Positions 1-6,279 of a stretch of 9,615 bases of DNA are shown here, piece by piece. Within the stretch, counting starts at the first letter, position 1. Each line of letters opens with the position of its first letter. The position numbers and the translations under genes are program-made. Below the pieces are notes generated by a model, which worked only from the letters and a program-made list of their open reading frames with translations, was not told where the DNA came from and did no database searches. Source of the stretch: Elusimicrobiota bacterium (lineage in GTDB: Bacteria > Elusimicrobiota > Elusimicrobia > 2-02-FULL-39-32); contig JAHFCA010000021.1 in NCBI GenBank assembly GCA_023249715.1, positions 1-9,615 on the forward strand. The letters run 5' to 3'.

Positions 1-3000
1 GTATGAGATAGTCCCCTCATTACTAGTTGATCCTCTGAAGGAAAGGTTTGTTTTATCTCAACAATTTGTTTAATCAAACTTTGATCTTGCAAGAAAGTAA
101 GTTTACCCAGCAGTCGTACGATATTTTCATACAATTTCACCGCTTCTAAAAGATATCCCTCGATGAGAGCGCCGCCCAACTGTCCGTTCAAGAGCATCGC
201 TTGGGACAATATCTTTTCATTTTCGCCAATCTCTTCCCCTCCGAAAATCCTTTTCCCTGACTGATAGATAGCAGTAAGAGTTGTAAGGACTGCTTCTTCA
301 AAAATAATTTTCCTGCCCCCCCTTAAAAGCAGATTCAGACACTCTTGCGGAGTTAATGTTCCCTGTGAAACTTGATTGTACAGTTCATCCCATCCCCCCG
401 ATTCTTCAATGAGAATATGATCCGCCAATTTCACTCCTGCGATTAAAGTCTCTAAAAAACTGGCCCGAGTTCTATGCGCATCAAATATGAAATGAATTTT
501 TCCAGGAGCAGAAGCCTCTTCATTTTTTCCTGCTAAAACTCCAGGAGTCACAAGTTCGGACTCACTCATATAAAGCAAAATGTCATCGGCCAGAATTTTG
601 TTGCCTTGATATGTTTCTAGTGTAATCCAAAGCTCATCATCGGTTACAGGGCGGCCTATGTCCGCCTCCAGTTTTTGGCGCGCTGCTTCAACTTCCGCCA
701 CACTCTTTGTCCAGCTTTTAGTAGAAAGGAATCTTAAAGAAGCAAGAATCTTCATTTTTTGATCGGGGTCTAAATTTTTATATTTCTCAATGGGCACATT
801 TCGTGCGCCTCTTACTCCCACTGCTTCGATTTTTATCTCCTTTTCCACAACTCCAGTGGACTGCCATAAATTGGTTTCTGGTTTAACAGCCACCGCTTTT
901 ATTCTTTTCGCCGGTTTTGCATCAAAAATCTTTGGAAACTTTTTTCTTCCGCGTGCCGCAATTGCTTGTTTTTCTTCAGGACTAGCCGATCTTAATTCTT
1001 GGATAAAGTCTTCATCGGACTGGCCTTCTTGTTTGTAAATGGAAACGACATATCGAGGCGTAAAAAATGCAACCGCATCATTAAACCAGTACGAATCTGT
1101 TGGGTTCATGAGGGTACCTTTTACTTTGTTGGTCTCTTCAATATTGGGGTCTTCCGCCAACTGATGAGCCCCATTATCTGTCATTACAATTAGGCTTCCA
1201 CCTTTTTGGCCGGGCGATCTTGGAGAAACTTCGGGCTGAAAATCTAACCCTCTCTCTAAAAAGAGCCCCAGAAGCTCGAGCCATGTTTTATCGAACTTTG
1301 CCGCATAGTTATCTACATTTTTTACGAACGCCCATTTTTTGCCGTTATCAACCATGCGCAAAAGCTCACCGCTGACTACCAGTTGGTGCAAATATTCGCC
1401 ATGCCCCCAAGGATCTTCTTCCCCTTCCAAGATAACGGATGAATTTTGGCCGCCCTCAAGTTTTACCTGAATATTTTGAGAGTATTGAAGAGCTTCTTGA
1501 TAATCAGACTCTGACTGGAACTTGCTCTTTAAATTTTTAACATCTTGCAGCGTTCCCGCAAACTTTGCTCCTAGAGGCTGATTAAAAAATCTGATTTGTT
1601 CTCCCCTTAATCCATAGTTATTATTTTCTAGCAACAGTCTTTCATGTTCAGAACGATATTGATTATTCGATAGAAAAACAACATCATTATTCCAAACTGA
1701 ACTTGGGAGATTATTTATTTTTGCTTGTTCTTCAACTGATCTAAACATTCTGGAAAGATTTTGGCCAAATGCGCCCAAATAGGTTACCACCCTGCCGTTG
1801 CTAACTCCGATGGGTACCGCGGCCTTAGAAAGAATTTCTCTTCCTTCCACAAGCGTTTTAACTTCATCAGGTGCCTCTTTTGTATTCATCCTTGAGCTTG
1901 CTCCGGCTACAAGCATGGAGATCACTCCTTCCCCATTCAACAAAGATTTCGCCCCTATTTTCTCCAACCGCAATTTTTCTTTATCCGGCAAATCGTTTAT
2001 ATCTACCGCATCCTCTTTTCTACTCGCACGAAATGGTCTTTCAATTGGGGTGGTTCTAAGTTCCCCTTTCCAATAAGCAACCCCCATCTCCACCGCTTCT
2101 GAATTAGTTGTTAAAGAACCAGCTCTTCTGGAAAACTCCCATCCAATTCTCTCATCCTCTGCTTTTTGACTTCCGCTGATGGTTCCCGATCCTGGATCAA
2201 CCCCTCCAATCTCCATTCCATCATTTATACCGTCACCTAAAACCGTAGAAATCGAGTTTGGAATTCCTTGCTTGATAAATTCTCCAGAGGCGGTATAAAC
2301 CTTTTTGAAATGGAGCGCGAACCTAATAATCTTTTCTGCTTGTCGCTTGGCACGGTCTGTTTTAATAAGGAGAGCGGCTCGCGCGAGAACTGAGGGTTTT
2401 TCTTTTTTCACGGCGAATGTGAGGATATTTTTTTGGTTGTCGTCGGGAATTGTTTGGCCATACTCAAACTCTTCAGTATTTAGAGTTGCTTCCTTTAAAT
2501 TTGCTTTTAACGCTTCTGGATTTCCGCTCTTAGATACCGCCGCGCGAATGCCGCCTACTACCGCAACAAAGGAGTTTCCAATTTTCCTCTCTTCCTTTAA
2601 TAAAGCGTTCAAGCCACCATTTCCTTCGGCCGCGCCTGCCACTGCCGATATATTTAGAATTCCTTGCGCCGCCTCCCCGCTCACAGATTCCGTATTCGCT
2701 AAAGCTAGAGGCGGAGCTAACGTAACTTTTTCTGGCAGAAACATTTTTTCTAAAGGCATTAAATCTCTCTTGAATGCGTGAAGAGGATGGTAGCCACCTT
2801 GAGTTTCCTCCACATTCATGTTTGGACGGAGTGTGATATAAGAAATTCTCTTCTTCCTTAATAATTCTTCCACGCCTTTACTGTGATAGCCGCCTGACAC
2901 GAGCACCGACAGTTGTGAGTTGCGAGTTTTGAGTCGTGAAGTCAACTTATCTACAAAAATATAGTTTCGTTCGTGGGAAAGCTGATTAAAACGGCTAACG

Positions 3001-4463
3001 TTTCTTAATAGTTCTTGCAAAGATTTAGATCCAATATTTTCGATCTCCTCTCTTACATTCTGATATTCGTTCCACTCTTCAACACTCAATCTAAAATCGA
3101 CCGCCTTCACTAACAGCCTGTAGTTCTTATCTTTTCTGTATAACTTTTCCGCTTCCTTATTTCCTTGCGTTAAATTGGCAAATAGCTTCTGCTCCAACTC
3201 TTTTGATTCCTTAAATAATTTCTCTCGATCTATTCCCTCCACCAACGAAAGATAGTGGATATAGTTTTTCATCTCCGGGGTGAGTGTAACGCCCGCTTTT
3301 TCGCATTTCAGCTTCAACCCCCAATAAAATTCTCCATAACCAATCTTTCCAAGCCGATAAGCAATGCTCTCTTCCAACAAAGCGGTTAACTCAACTTTGT
3401 TTAATCTGCTGGACAACCCTTCTAATAATTTCTTTTGATCTGCTTCCACTTTTCTGAAATCTATTGATTTTTCTAATCGATAGGCCTTAAGATAAAGGCT
3501 CACATTGCTTTCAGGCGAAACATTTGTCGCTAAGTGTTCCAGCCACTCTCCCAGCTTGATCTCTCCAGATTCATATCTATTTTTGTTCTGATCTAACTCC
3601 TTAAGATTAGAGCCATAAACTTTTTCCTTTAATTCTTTAATCTCCCTTTCAGCTAACGACAGCCAAACGCGCGCTTCTTCGCCCTTCCACAAACTATTTT
3701 TAAAGCTTTGGACCTGTTCATCATATTTAGATTTCTCTTCCACCCCGTAATAGTCCACATTGCTTTCGGGCGATCGAGATAATGCCGCCTTCTCCACGCC
3801 AGTTAACAATCCTTTCTTTAATAAGTAGCCAGCCAAACCATTTAAAATTTCTTTGTTTGGATAATTTCGATAAATGTCCAGCCCTCGAATTCTACCTTGC
3901 GCTCCTTCCACTCCCACAACTCCCGCGCCCATGGAGGATAGTTCTTTAAGAAGCAAAGCGATATTTTTTTGCACGCTGTAAATTCCGTGGGCATCCTGAA
4001 TGAGAACTACTAACGGCTCTTGCGAGTTGAGGCTGTTCTGGTTGGAGAGTTCAATTTTATTTCCCTTCGTTAAGTATACTCTCTCAATATTCCCGTAGGG
4101 TTCAATTCTCTGCGCTAAACCTTCAGGAAGATTTAACGAGGCAGAAGCTTTAGAGCGAAGAGCGCGAGATTTTACAGATTGGGCCTTTTGCAGGAGACTT
4201 TGTAGGGATTGAGGAGAAATCTGGGATTGGAAACCTCTCATAAGAGAATTATTATTGAAAGTTGGCGACATCCCTATCGCAGAGGCGATTTGTTGGGGTT
4301 CTTTACCTTGTTTAAACTCTTCTGCCGCTTTCCTTCTTTCATCCCAAAAGGAAGCTTGCGCAAAAGGGGCGCTTACCGTCGTAAATAAAAAGCTAGCCGC
4401 AACGGTTGTTGCGGTTAGTTTTATCAAAACTCTATTTCTTTTCCCTAACCAGAAATGGATCAT
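1..4463 (-). CDS. Giant exported multidomain protein (partial): QDAH-type N-terminal region plus UDPGP-like nucleotidyltransferase domain
   Basis: One reading frame runs from an ATG at 4463-4461 to the left edge without a stop; 1,487 codons are visible and the 3' end is missing. Residues 1-37 look like a Sec signal peptide: basic KRNR at 8-11, a hydrophobic stretch at 16-30, and a likely cut after AQA-37. Residues about 145-540 carry QDAH at 156-159, VEGAQG at 185-190 and SGGYHSKG with His527. Their order and spacing resemble TraB/ChaN/EreA-like domains, but I do not assign a reaction. Residues about 840-1160 resemble UTP-glucose-1-phosphate uridylyltransferase/UDP-sugar pyrophosphorylase: LVAGASSRM (851-859), PWGHGEYLHQL around His1021, KNVDN (Asp1051), KGG (1087-1089) and WFND (1128-1129). 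A second DAH motif, with a Glu pair downstream, lies at 1328-1330. No Shine-Dalgarno sequence precedes the ATG, so the signal peptide supports this start. The reaction and localisation are unproven; the frame is certain. Confidence 0.85.
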   Translation of the reverse strand, partial: MIHFWLGKRNRVLIKLTATTVAASFLFTTVSAPFAQASFWDERRKAAEEFKQGKEPQQIASAIGMSPTFNNNSLMRGFQSQISPQSLQSLLQKAQSVKSRALRSKASASLNLPEGLAQRIEPYGNIERVYLTKGNKIELSNQNSLNSQEPLVVLIQDAHGIYSVQKNIALLLKELSSMGAGVVGVEGAQGRIRGLDIYRNYPNKEILNGLAGYLLKKGLLTGVEKAALSRSPESNVDYYGVEEKSKYDEQVQSFKNSLWKGEEARVWLSLAEREIKELKEKVYGSNLKELDQNKNRYESGEIKLGEWLEHLATNVSPESNVSLYLKAYRLEKSIDFRKVEADQKKLLEGLSSRLNKVELTALLEESIAYRLGKIGYGEFYWGLKLKCEKAGVTLTPEMKNYIHYLSLVEGIDREKLFKESKELEQKLFANLTQGNKEAEKLYRKDKNYRLLVKAVDFRLSVEEWNEYQNVREEIENIGSKSLQELLRNVSRFNQLSHERNYIFVDKLTSRLKTRNSQLSVLVSGGYHSKGVEELLRKKRISYITLRPNMNVEETQGGYHPLHAFKRDLMPLEKMFLPEKVTLAPPLALANTESVSGEAAQGILNISAVAGAAEGNGGLNALLKEERKIGNSFVAVVGGIRAAVSKSGNPEALKANLKEATLNTEEFEYGQTIPDDNQKNILTFAVKKEKPSVLARAALLIKTDRAKRQAEKIIRFALHFKKVYTASGEFIKQGIPNSISTVLGDGINDGMEIGGVDPGSGTISGSQKAEDERIGWEFSRRAGSLTTNSEAVEMGVAYWKGELRTTPIERPFRASRKEDAVDINDLPDKEKLRLEKIGAKSLLNGEGVISMLVAGASSRMNTKEAPDEVKTLVEGREILSKAAVPIGVSNGRVVTYLGAFGQNLSRMFRSVEEQAKINNLPSSVWNNDVVFLSNNQYRSEHERLLLENNNYGLRGEQIRFFNQPLGAKFAGTLQDVKNLKSKFQSESDYQEALQYSQNIQVKLEGGQNSSVILEGEEDPWGHGEYLHQLVVSGELLRMVDNGKKWAFVKNVDNYAAKFDKTWLELLGLFLERGLDFQPEVSPRSPGQKGGSLIVMTDNGAHQLAEDPNIEETNKVKGTLMNPTDSYWFNDAVAFFTPRYVVSIYKQEGQSDEDFIQELRSASPEEKQAIAARGRKKFPKIFDAKPAKRIKAVAVKPETNLWQSTGVVEKEIKIEAVGVRGARNVPIEKYKNLDPDQKMKILASLRFLSTKSWTKSVAEVEAARQKLEADIGRPVTDDELWITLETYQGNKILADDILLYMSESELVTPGVLAGKNEEASAPGKIHFIFDAHRTRASFLETLIAGVKLADHILIEESGGWDELYNQVSQGTLTPQECLNLLLRGGRKIIFEEAVLTTLTAIYQSGKRIFGGEEIGENEKILSQAMLLNGQLGGALIEGYLLEAVKLYENIVRLLGKLTFLQDQSLIKQIVEIKQTFPSEDQLVMRGLSH
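2911..2938. repeat. Four imperfect 7-bp tandem units inside the giant gene
   Basis: The units AGTTGTG, AGTTGCG, AGTTTTG and AGTCGTG lie head to tail within the coding frame, a few codons upstream (in the gene's sense) of the SGGYHSKG motif. They encode a short Ser/Arg/Asn-rich stretch. Seven is not a multiple of three, so gain or loss of one unit would shift the frame. The units are imperfect, which makes slippage rare. Confidence 0.6.
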
Positions 4464-4471
4464 ATAGTTAG

Positions 4472-4477
4472 AGTATA
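4472..4477 (-). promoter_or_regulatory. Candidate -10 box (TATACT) for the giant gene
   Basis: On the minus strand TATACT sits 8 bases upstream of the ATG at 4463. If used, transcription would begin almost at the start codon. That fits the absence of a Shine-Dalgarno sequence and suggests a leaderless or near-leaderless mRNA. No good -35 box lies 17 bp upstream, so an activator may be needed; the GTTACA repeat at 4510-4526 would be in a suitable place. Confidence 0.3.
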
Positions 4478-4509
4478 AACAATATCTTCAAAACTTTTCT
4501 CAAACAAAA

Positions 4510-4526
4510 TGTAACTTTTTTGTAAC
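4510..4526 (-). promoter_or_regulatory. GTTACA-N5-GTTACA direct repeat, candidate response-regulator site
   Basis: Read on the minus strand, two perfect GTTACA hexamers are separated by five A residues, giving an 11-bp period, one helical turn. They lie 47 bp upstream of the giant gene's start. Tandem half-sites with an 11-bp period are typical of OmpR/PhoB-family response regulators, and the Bacillus PhoP box (TTAACA-like repeats with about 5-bp spacing) is similar. The repeat is seen directly; the regulator is inferred. Confidence 0.4.
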
Positions 4527-4575
4527 AAAATTTACGCGAATTCAATGGGCTAGCGCACCATCTGTAGAACGAAGG

Positions 4576-4603
4576 TTATCCCGTTAACAAAAATTAGTAT
4601 AAT
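4576..4603 (+). promoter_or_regulatory. Probable original tRNA promoter, TATAAT at 4598-4603
   Basis: A perfect TATAAT -10 box lies 24 bases before the first base of the half-tRNA at 4627, a normal distance for a stable RNA gene. A weak -35 (TTATCC, 4576-4581) sits 16 bp upstream. I take this as the ancestral promoter of the tRNA-Ile2/tRNA-Cys unit, now cut off from the functional genes by the islet. Confidence 0.5.
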
Positions 4604-4626
4604 AATGTTTTACTAAGAAAATTTTT

Positions 4627-4665
4627 GGGCCCTTAGCTCAGTTGGTTAGAGCACCCCGCTCATAA
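4627..4665 (+). pseudogene. 5' half of tRNA-Ile2(CAU), left attachment junction (attL-like)
   Basis: These 39 bases are identical to bases 1-39 of the intact tRNA at 6353-6426, from the first acceptor base through the D arm and 5' anticodon strand to the end of the anticodon loop CTCATAA. Identity ends on both sides: T versus C before it, T versus C after it. No T arm or 3' acceptor strand follows, so no mature tRNA can form. The sequence continues TCGG, which can pair with the CCG before the loop. It therefore keeps the imperfect inverted symmetry expected of a tyrosine-recombinase core site. Confidence 0.9.
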
Positions 4666-4817
4666 TCGGTCTAGGCTACATTTTGAAAAATCTTAAAGGT
4701 ACTGGACTTTCCCGATTTACCGTTTATACATTGCAAAATTTCATTTAACCTGGTCTGACCCACTATAACTCATTCTAACCCGAGGATAGACACCTCTATG
4801 GACACCTCCAGTAAGCC
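4666..4817. other. Non-coding left end of the islet
   Basis: I find no convincing gene here. One plus-strand frame stays open for about 21 codons (4684-4749), with neither a start signal nor recognisable similarity. The stretch is AT-rich and contains the short direct repeat at 4789-4808. Its place next to the attL-like junction makes it the likely remnant of the element's attachment arm. Confidence 0.5.
4789..4808. repeat. GACACCTC direct repeat, 12-bp period
   Basis: GACACCTC occurs at 4789-4796 and again at 4801-4808, and the flanking ATA/ATG bases are similar too. Short direct repeats near an attachment junction can be arm-type integrase or excisionase sites. This one could also be chance. 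Confidence 0.4.
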
Positions 4818-4846
4818 TTGAAAATATAGTAAATTTCCTCTATGAT
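4818..4846 (+). promoter_or_regulatory. Sigma-70-type promoter of the toxin-antitoxin operon
   Basis: TTGAAA (4818-4823) and TATGAT (4841-4846) are separated by exactly 17 bp. The -10 box ends 36 bp before the antitoxin ATG at 4883. This is the best-matched promoter in the window. I could not define an operator palindrome for the antitoxin over it. Confidence 0.65.
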
Positions 4847-4882
4847 TATGATAGCTTAGCAGAGTAAGGGAGGGATTGCTTA

Positions 4883-5071
4883 ATGCAGAAAATAAAACAA
4901 GAAGTTTCGGGGCTATTATCACGGCTTCCAGATAATTGTTCTTTAGAAGACATTCAGTATCATTTGTACGTCCTACAAAAAATAGAGAAGGGGATGGACG
5001 ATATAAAAAAGGGAAGAGTTTTTACACAACAACAAGTCGAAAAGAAAATATCGAAATGGATCGGAAAGTAA
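4883..5071 (+). CDS. Small antitoxin of a RelE/ParE-type toxin-antitoxin module
   Basis: This 62-residue protein starts at an ATG 9 bases after a strong Shine-Dalgarno sequence (AGGGAGG, 4867-4873). It is mostly helical and charged: LPDNCSLEDIQYHLYV at residues 15-30, then a Lys/Glu-rich helix and a C-terminal ISKWIGK. That pattern matches a family of short antitoxin-like proteins commonly found directly upstream of RelE/ParE toxins. It has no obvious ribbon-helix-helix N-terminus, so its DNA binding is uncertain. Its role would be to bind and neutralise the toxin from the overlapping downstream gene. The family is recognised by pattern only; the pairing with the toxin is the strongest support. 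Confidence 0.75.
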   Translation: MQKIKQEVSGLLSRLPDNCSLEDIQYHLYVLQKIEKGMDDIKKGRVFTQQQVEKKISKWIGK

Positions 5072-5361
5072 TTTGGTCTGCTGAAGCGCTTTCTGATCTC
5101 GAATCAGTTTTTACTTACATTGTTCGCGATTCTCATTTTTATGCAGCTGCAGTGGTTCGGGAAATATGGGATGCGAGCCGCTCTTTAACTCAATTTGCTC
5201 AACGGGGTCGCATGGTTCCAGAATATGGCAATCCTCATGTTCGTGAAATTTTTGTTCGAGGATGTCGTTTAATTTACGCCATAGATCCCTCTCACGTTTC
5301 AATTTTGACCTTAATTCATGGAAAAAGAGATTTGAAAAAGTTTCTGTCAGAGAATAGATAG
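5056..5361 (+). CDS. RelE/ParE-family type II toxin
   Basis: A 101-residue protein with the RelE/ParE pattern: KVIWSAEALSDLESVFTYI at residues 4-22, GRMVPEYG around 51-58, VREIFVRGCRLIYAI at 62-76, and LTLIHGKRDL at 84-93. ParE members poison DNA gyrase and RelE members cleave mRNA on the ribosome; the sequence does not decide which. I chose ATG 5056 over the upstream in-frame ATG at 4936 because the extra 40 residues are antitoxin sequence read out of frame. The real start overlaps the antitoxin end by 16 bp, which suggests translational coupling. Its own Shine-Dalgarno sequence is weak, as expected for coupling. Length is typical and no truncation is seen, so it is probably functional. Confidence 0.88.
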   Translation: MDRKVIWSAEALSDLESVFTYIVRDSHFYAAAVVREIWDASRSLTQFAQRGRMVPEYGNPHVREIFVRGCRLIYAIDPSHVSILTLIHGKRDLKKFLSENR

Positions 5362-5389
5362 GTATTTCTTTTTGGTTAATGGAGGAAGA

Positions 5390-5458
5390 ATGAGTCCTTC
5401 CATGAGACAAGAATCCCGAACTATGCGTTCGGTCATTTCTTCTCGAATATTTGCTTGA
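5390..5458 (+). CDS. Possible short ORF (22 aa) with a strong ribosome binding site
   Basis: GGAGGAAG (5381-5388) sits immediately before an ATG at 5390, but the frame ends after 22 codons. The peptide, beginning MSPSMRQESR, is not recognised. It starts 29 bp after the toxin stop. It could be the head of a truncated third gene of the toxin-antitoxin unit or a chance frame. The rest of 5459-5530 shows nothing I can identify. Confidence 0.25.
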   Translation: MSPSMRQESRTMRSVISSRIFA

Positions 5459-5530
5459 CGTAAGTATGGGTTCGTCCCGAAAATTGATTTTACTCTCATA
5501 CGTTGGTTTTAGCAGGTTTCTCGACGGTTT

Positions 5531-5713
5531 TCAACCCCAATTTTTGAAGGGATCGGAATGCTGAGGCCAATACGATGCCCATATCTCGAATGTCTTTCTC
5601 CCGAGCAGTAATTCGAAAGGCTTCAATCCGCCGGAGGTATCTTCCTCATGCCCGCCGGACGCATGGATCACCCCGTCAAGCGTTATAAAAGATAGAACAA
5701 TAATTTTTCTCAT
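5531..5713 (-). pseudogene. Remnant of a dihydrofolate reductase-family (RibD C-terminal domain) gene
   Basis: The 60-residue frame begins MRKIIVLSFITLDGV, then has GGHEEDTSGG and LLGRKTFEIWASYWPQH. These are the N-terminal strand and the LLGRKTFE segment of the YwjB/YyaP-like dihydrofolate reductase family, whose members are about 180-200 residues long. Two lesions are apparent: roughly 25 residues usually found between the DTSGG and the KPFELLLGRK segments are missing (junction near residue 30), and the frame stops soon after QHSDPFKNWG, losing the C-terminal two thirds. Enzymatic function is very unlikely. It lies 6 bp after the VOC remnant on the same strand, as in an operon. Confidence 0.8.
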
Positions 5714-5719
5714 AGCTAT

Positions 5720-5922
5720 TTATCCGCAGCGGGCTGCCTCGATTTTGGCGATGTCGATCTTGATCATCTGCATCATTGCCTCCATCGCGCGTTTCGCGGA
5801 TGCGGTGTCAGGGTCCTTGATCGCCTCAATCAATACCTGCGGCACGATCTTCCAGCTCAATCCAAATTTGTCCTTGCACCAGCTACATGCGATCTCTTGT
5901 CCGCCGTCCTTCACGATCTTTA
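5720..5922 (-). pseudogene. C-terminal remnant of a VOC/PhnB-like (glyoxalase-fold) protein
   Basis: The frame encodes VKDGGQEIACSWCKDKFGL, SWKIVPQVLIEAIKDPD, and a closing AKRAMEAMMQMIKIDIAKIE. This is the characteristic C-terminal third of PhnB/3-demethylubiquinone-type VOC proteins, normally about 140-160 residues. Everything upstream is missing: similarity stops where the 9-bp repeat array (5922-6000) begins, so the 5' part was replaced or deleted there. An in-frame GTG at 5935 could give 71 residues, but it lies inside the repeat. The TAA at 5722-5720 ends it 6 bp before the dihydrofolate reductase-like remnant. Confidence 0.8.
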
Positions 5923-6000
5923 ACATCAGAAACACCAGAAATATCAGAAGCCATCCCTTTTTAAGGTCATCTTTCTGGTGTTTCTGACCTTTCTGATGTT
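5922..6000. repeat. Inverted array of 9-bp repeats (three units each side)
   Basis: Left arm: AACATCAGA, AACACCAGA, AATATCAGA (5922-5948). Right arm, read on the other strand from 6000 to 5974: AACATCAGA, AAGGTCAGA, AACACCAGA. All six units fit AANNNCAGA. The arms are separated by 25 bp, and 22 of 27 positions match between them, so a hairpin could form. The array lies exactly where the VOC gene is truncated and ends 30 bp before the HTH gene. It could be a set of regulator or excisionase sites, or a recombination scar. Confidence 0.7.
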
Positions 6001-6029
6001 TTGTAGAAGGCTGACTAGGGTACTCTAAG

Positions 6030-6269
6030 ATGGAGAAGAGGCTCCTTAATGTAGAAGAGCTCTCCCAATATATTGGGACTCCTTCCGCCGTCTTGTATAA
6101 GTGGGTATCCCAAAGAAAGATTCCGTTTGTGAAGTTGGGTCGCTCGACTCGGTTTGATTTGGAAATGATCGATCTATGGATACAAAAAAATTCCCAATTT
6201 CCAGAAAATCACGAGTCCAAAACTATTGAGTCGGTAAGTTGCAGAATTGAATATAAAAAAATAGAATAA
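6030..6269 (+). CDS. Excisionase-like HTH (MerR-type, HTH_17) DNA-binding protein
   Basis: In this 79-residue protein the first 55 residues form the winged-helix core of the excisionase/HTH_17 family: LLNVEELSQYIGTPSAVLYK at 5-24, then WVSQRKIPFVKLGRSTRF at 25-42, and LEMIDLWIQKN at 44-54. The tail from about residue 56 is polar and unrecognised. ATG 6030 is the only choice because an in-frame TGA lies at 6012-6014; its Shine-Dalgarno sequence is weak. Such proteins bend attachment-site DNA to direct excision, or act as small regulators. It sits 83 bp before the right tRNA junction and directly before the probable integrase stub, which fits an xis-int order. Whether it still has a role without an integrase is unknown. 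Confidence 0.82.
   Translation: MEKRLLNVEELSQYIGTPSAVLYKWVSQRKIPFVKLGRSTRFDLEMIDLWIQKNSQFPENHESKTIESVSCRIEYKKIE
6239..6267 (+). promoter_or_regulatory. Candidate islet promoter reading into tRNA-Ile2
   Basis: TTGCAG (6239-6244) and TAGAAT (6262-6267) are 17 bp apart at the end of the HTH gene. The -35 is poor and the -10 has one mismatch. It is the best candidate I find to express the rebuilt tRNA-Ile2, 85 bp downstream. It may once have served the integrase. Confidence 0.3.
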
Positions 6270-6279
6270 GGAGTCTAAT

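Noticed and set aside
2305..2781. 158-codon plus-strand frame inside the giant gene
   Set aside because: It is antisense to a continuous minus-strand frame with domain motifs, and has no recognisable family. The same holds for the plus-strand frames at 790, 999, 1798, 1871 and 4255.
4936..5055. 40-residue N-terminal extension of the toxin
   Set aside because: It is antitoxin coding sequence in another frame; the ParE-like domain begins at the ATG at 5056.
5111..5410. 99-codon minus-strand frame over the toxin
   Set aside because: It is antisense to the well-supported RelE/ParE toxin and has no family pattern of its own.
5745..5987. 80-codon plus-strand frame
   Set aside because: It is the mirror of the VOC remnant and the 9-bp repeat array; the repetitive residues come from the repeat.
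5922..6000. CRISPR array
   Set aside because: The units are only 9 bp, have no spacers and are in two opposed orientations; no cas gene is present.
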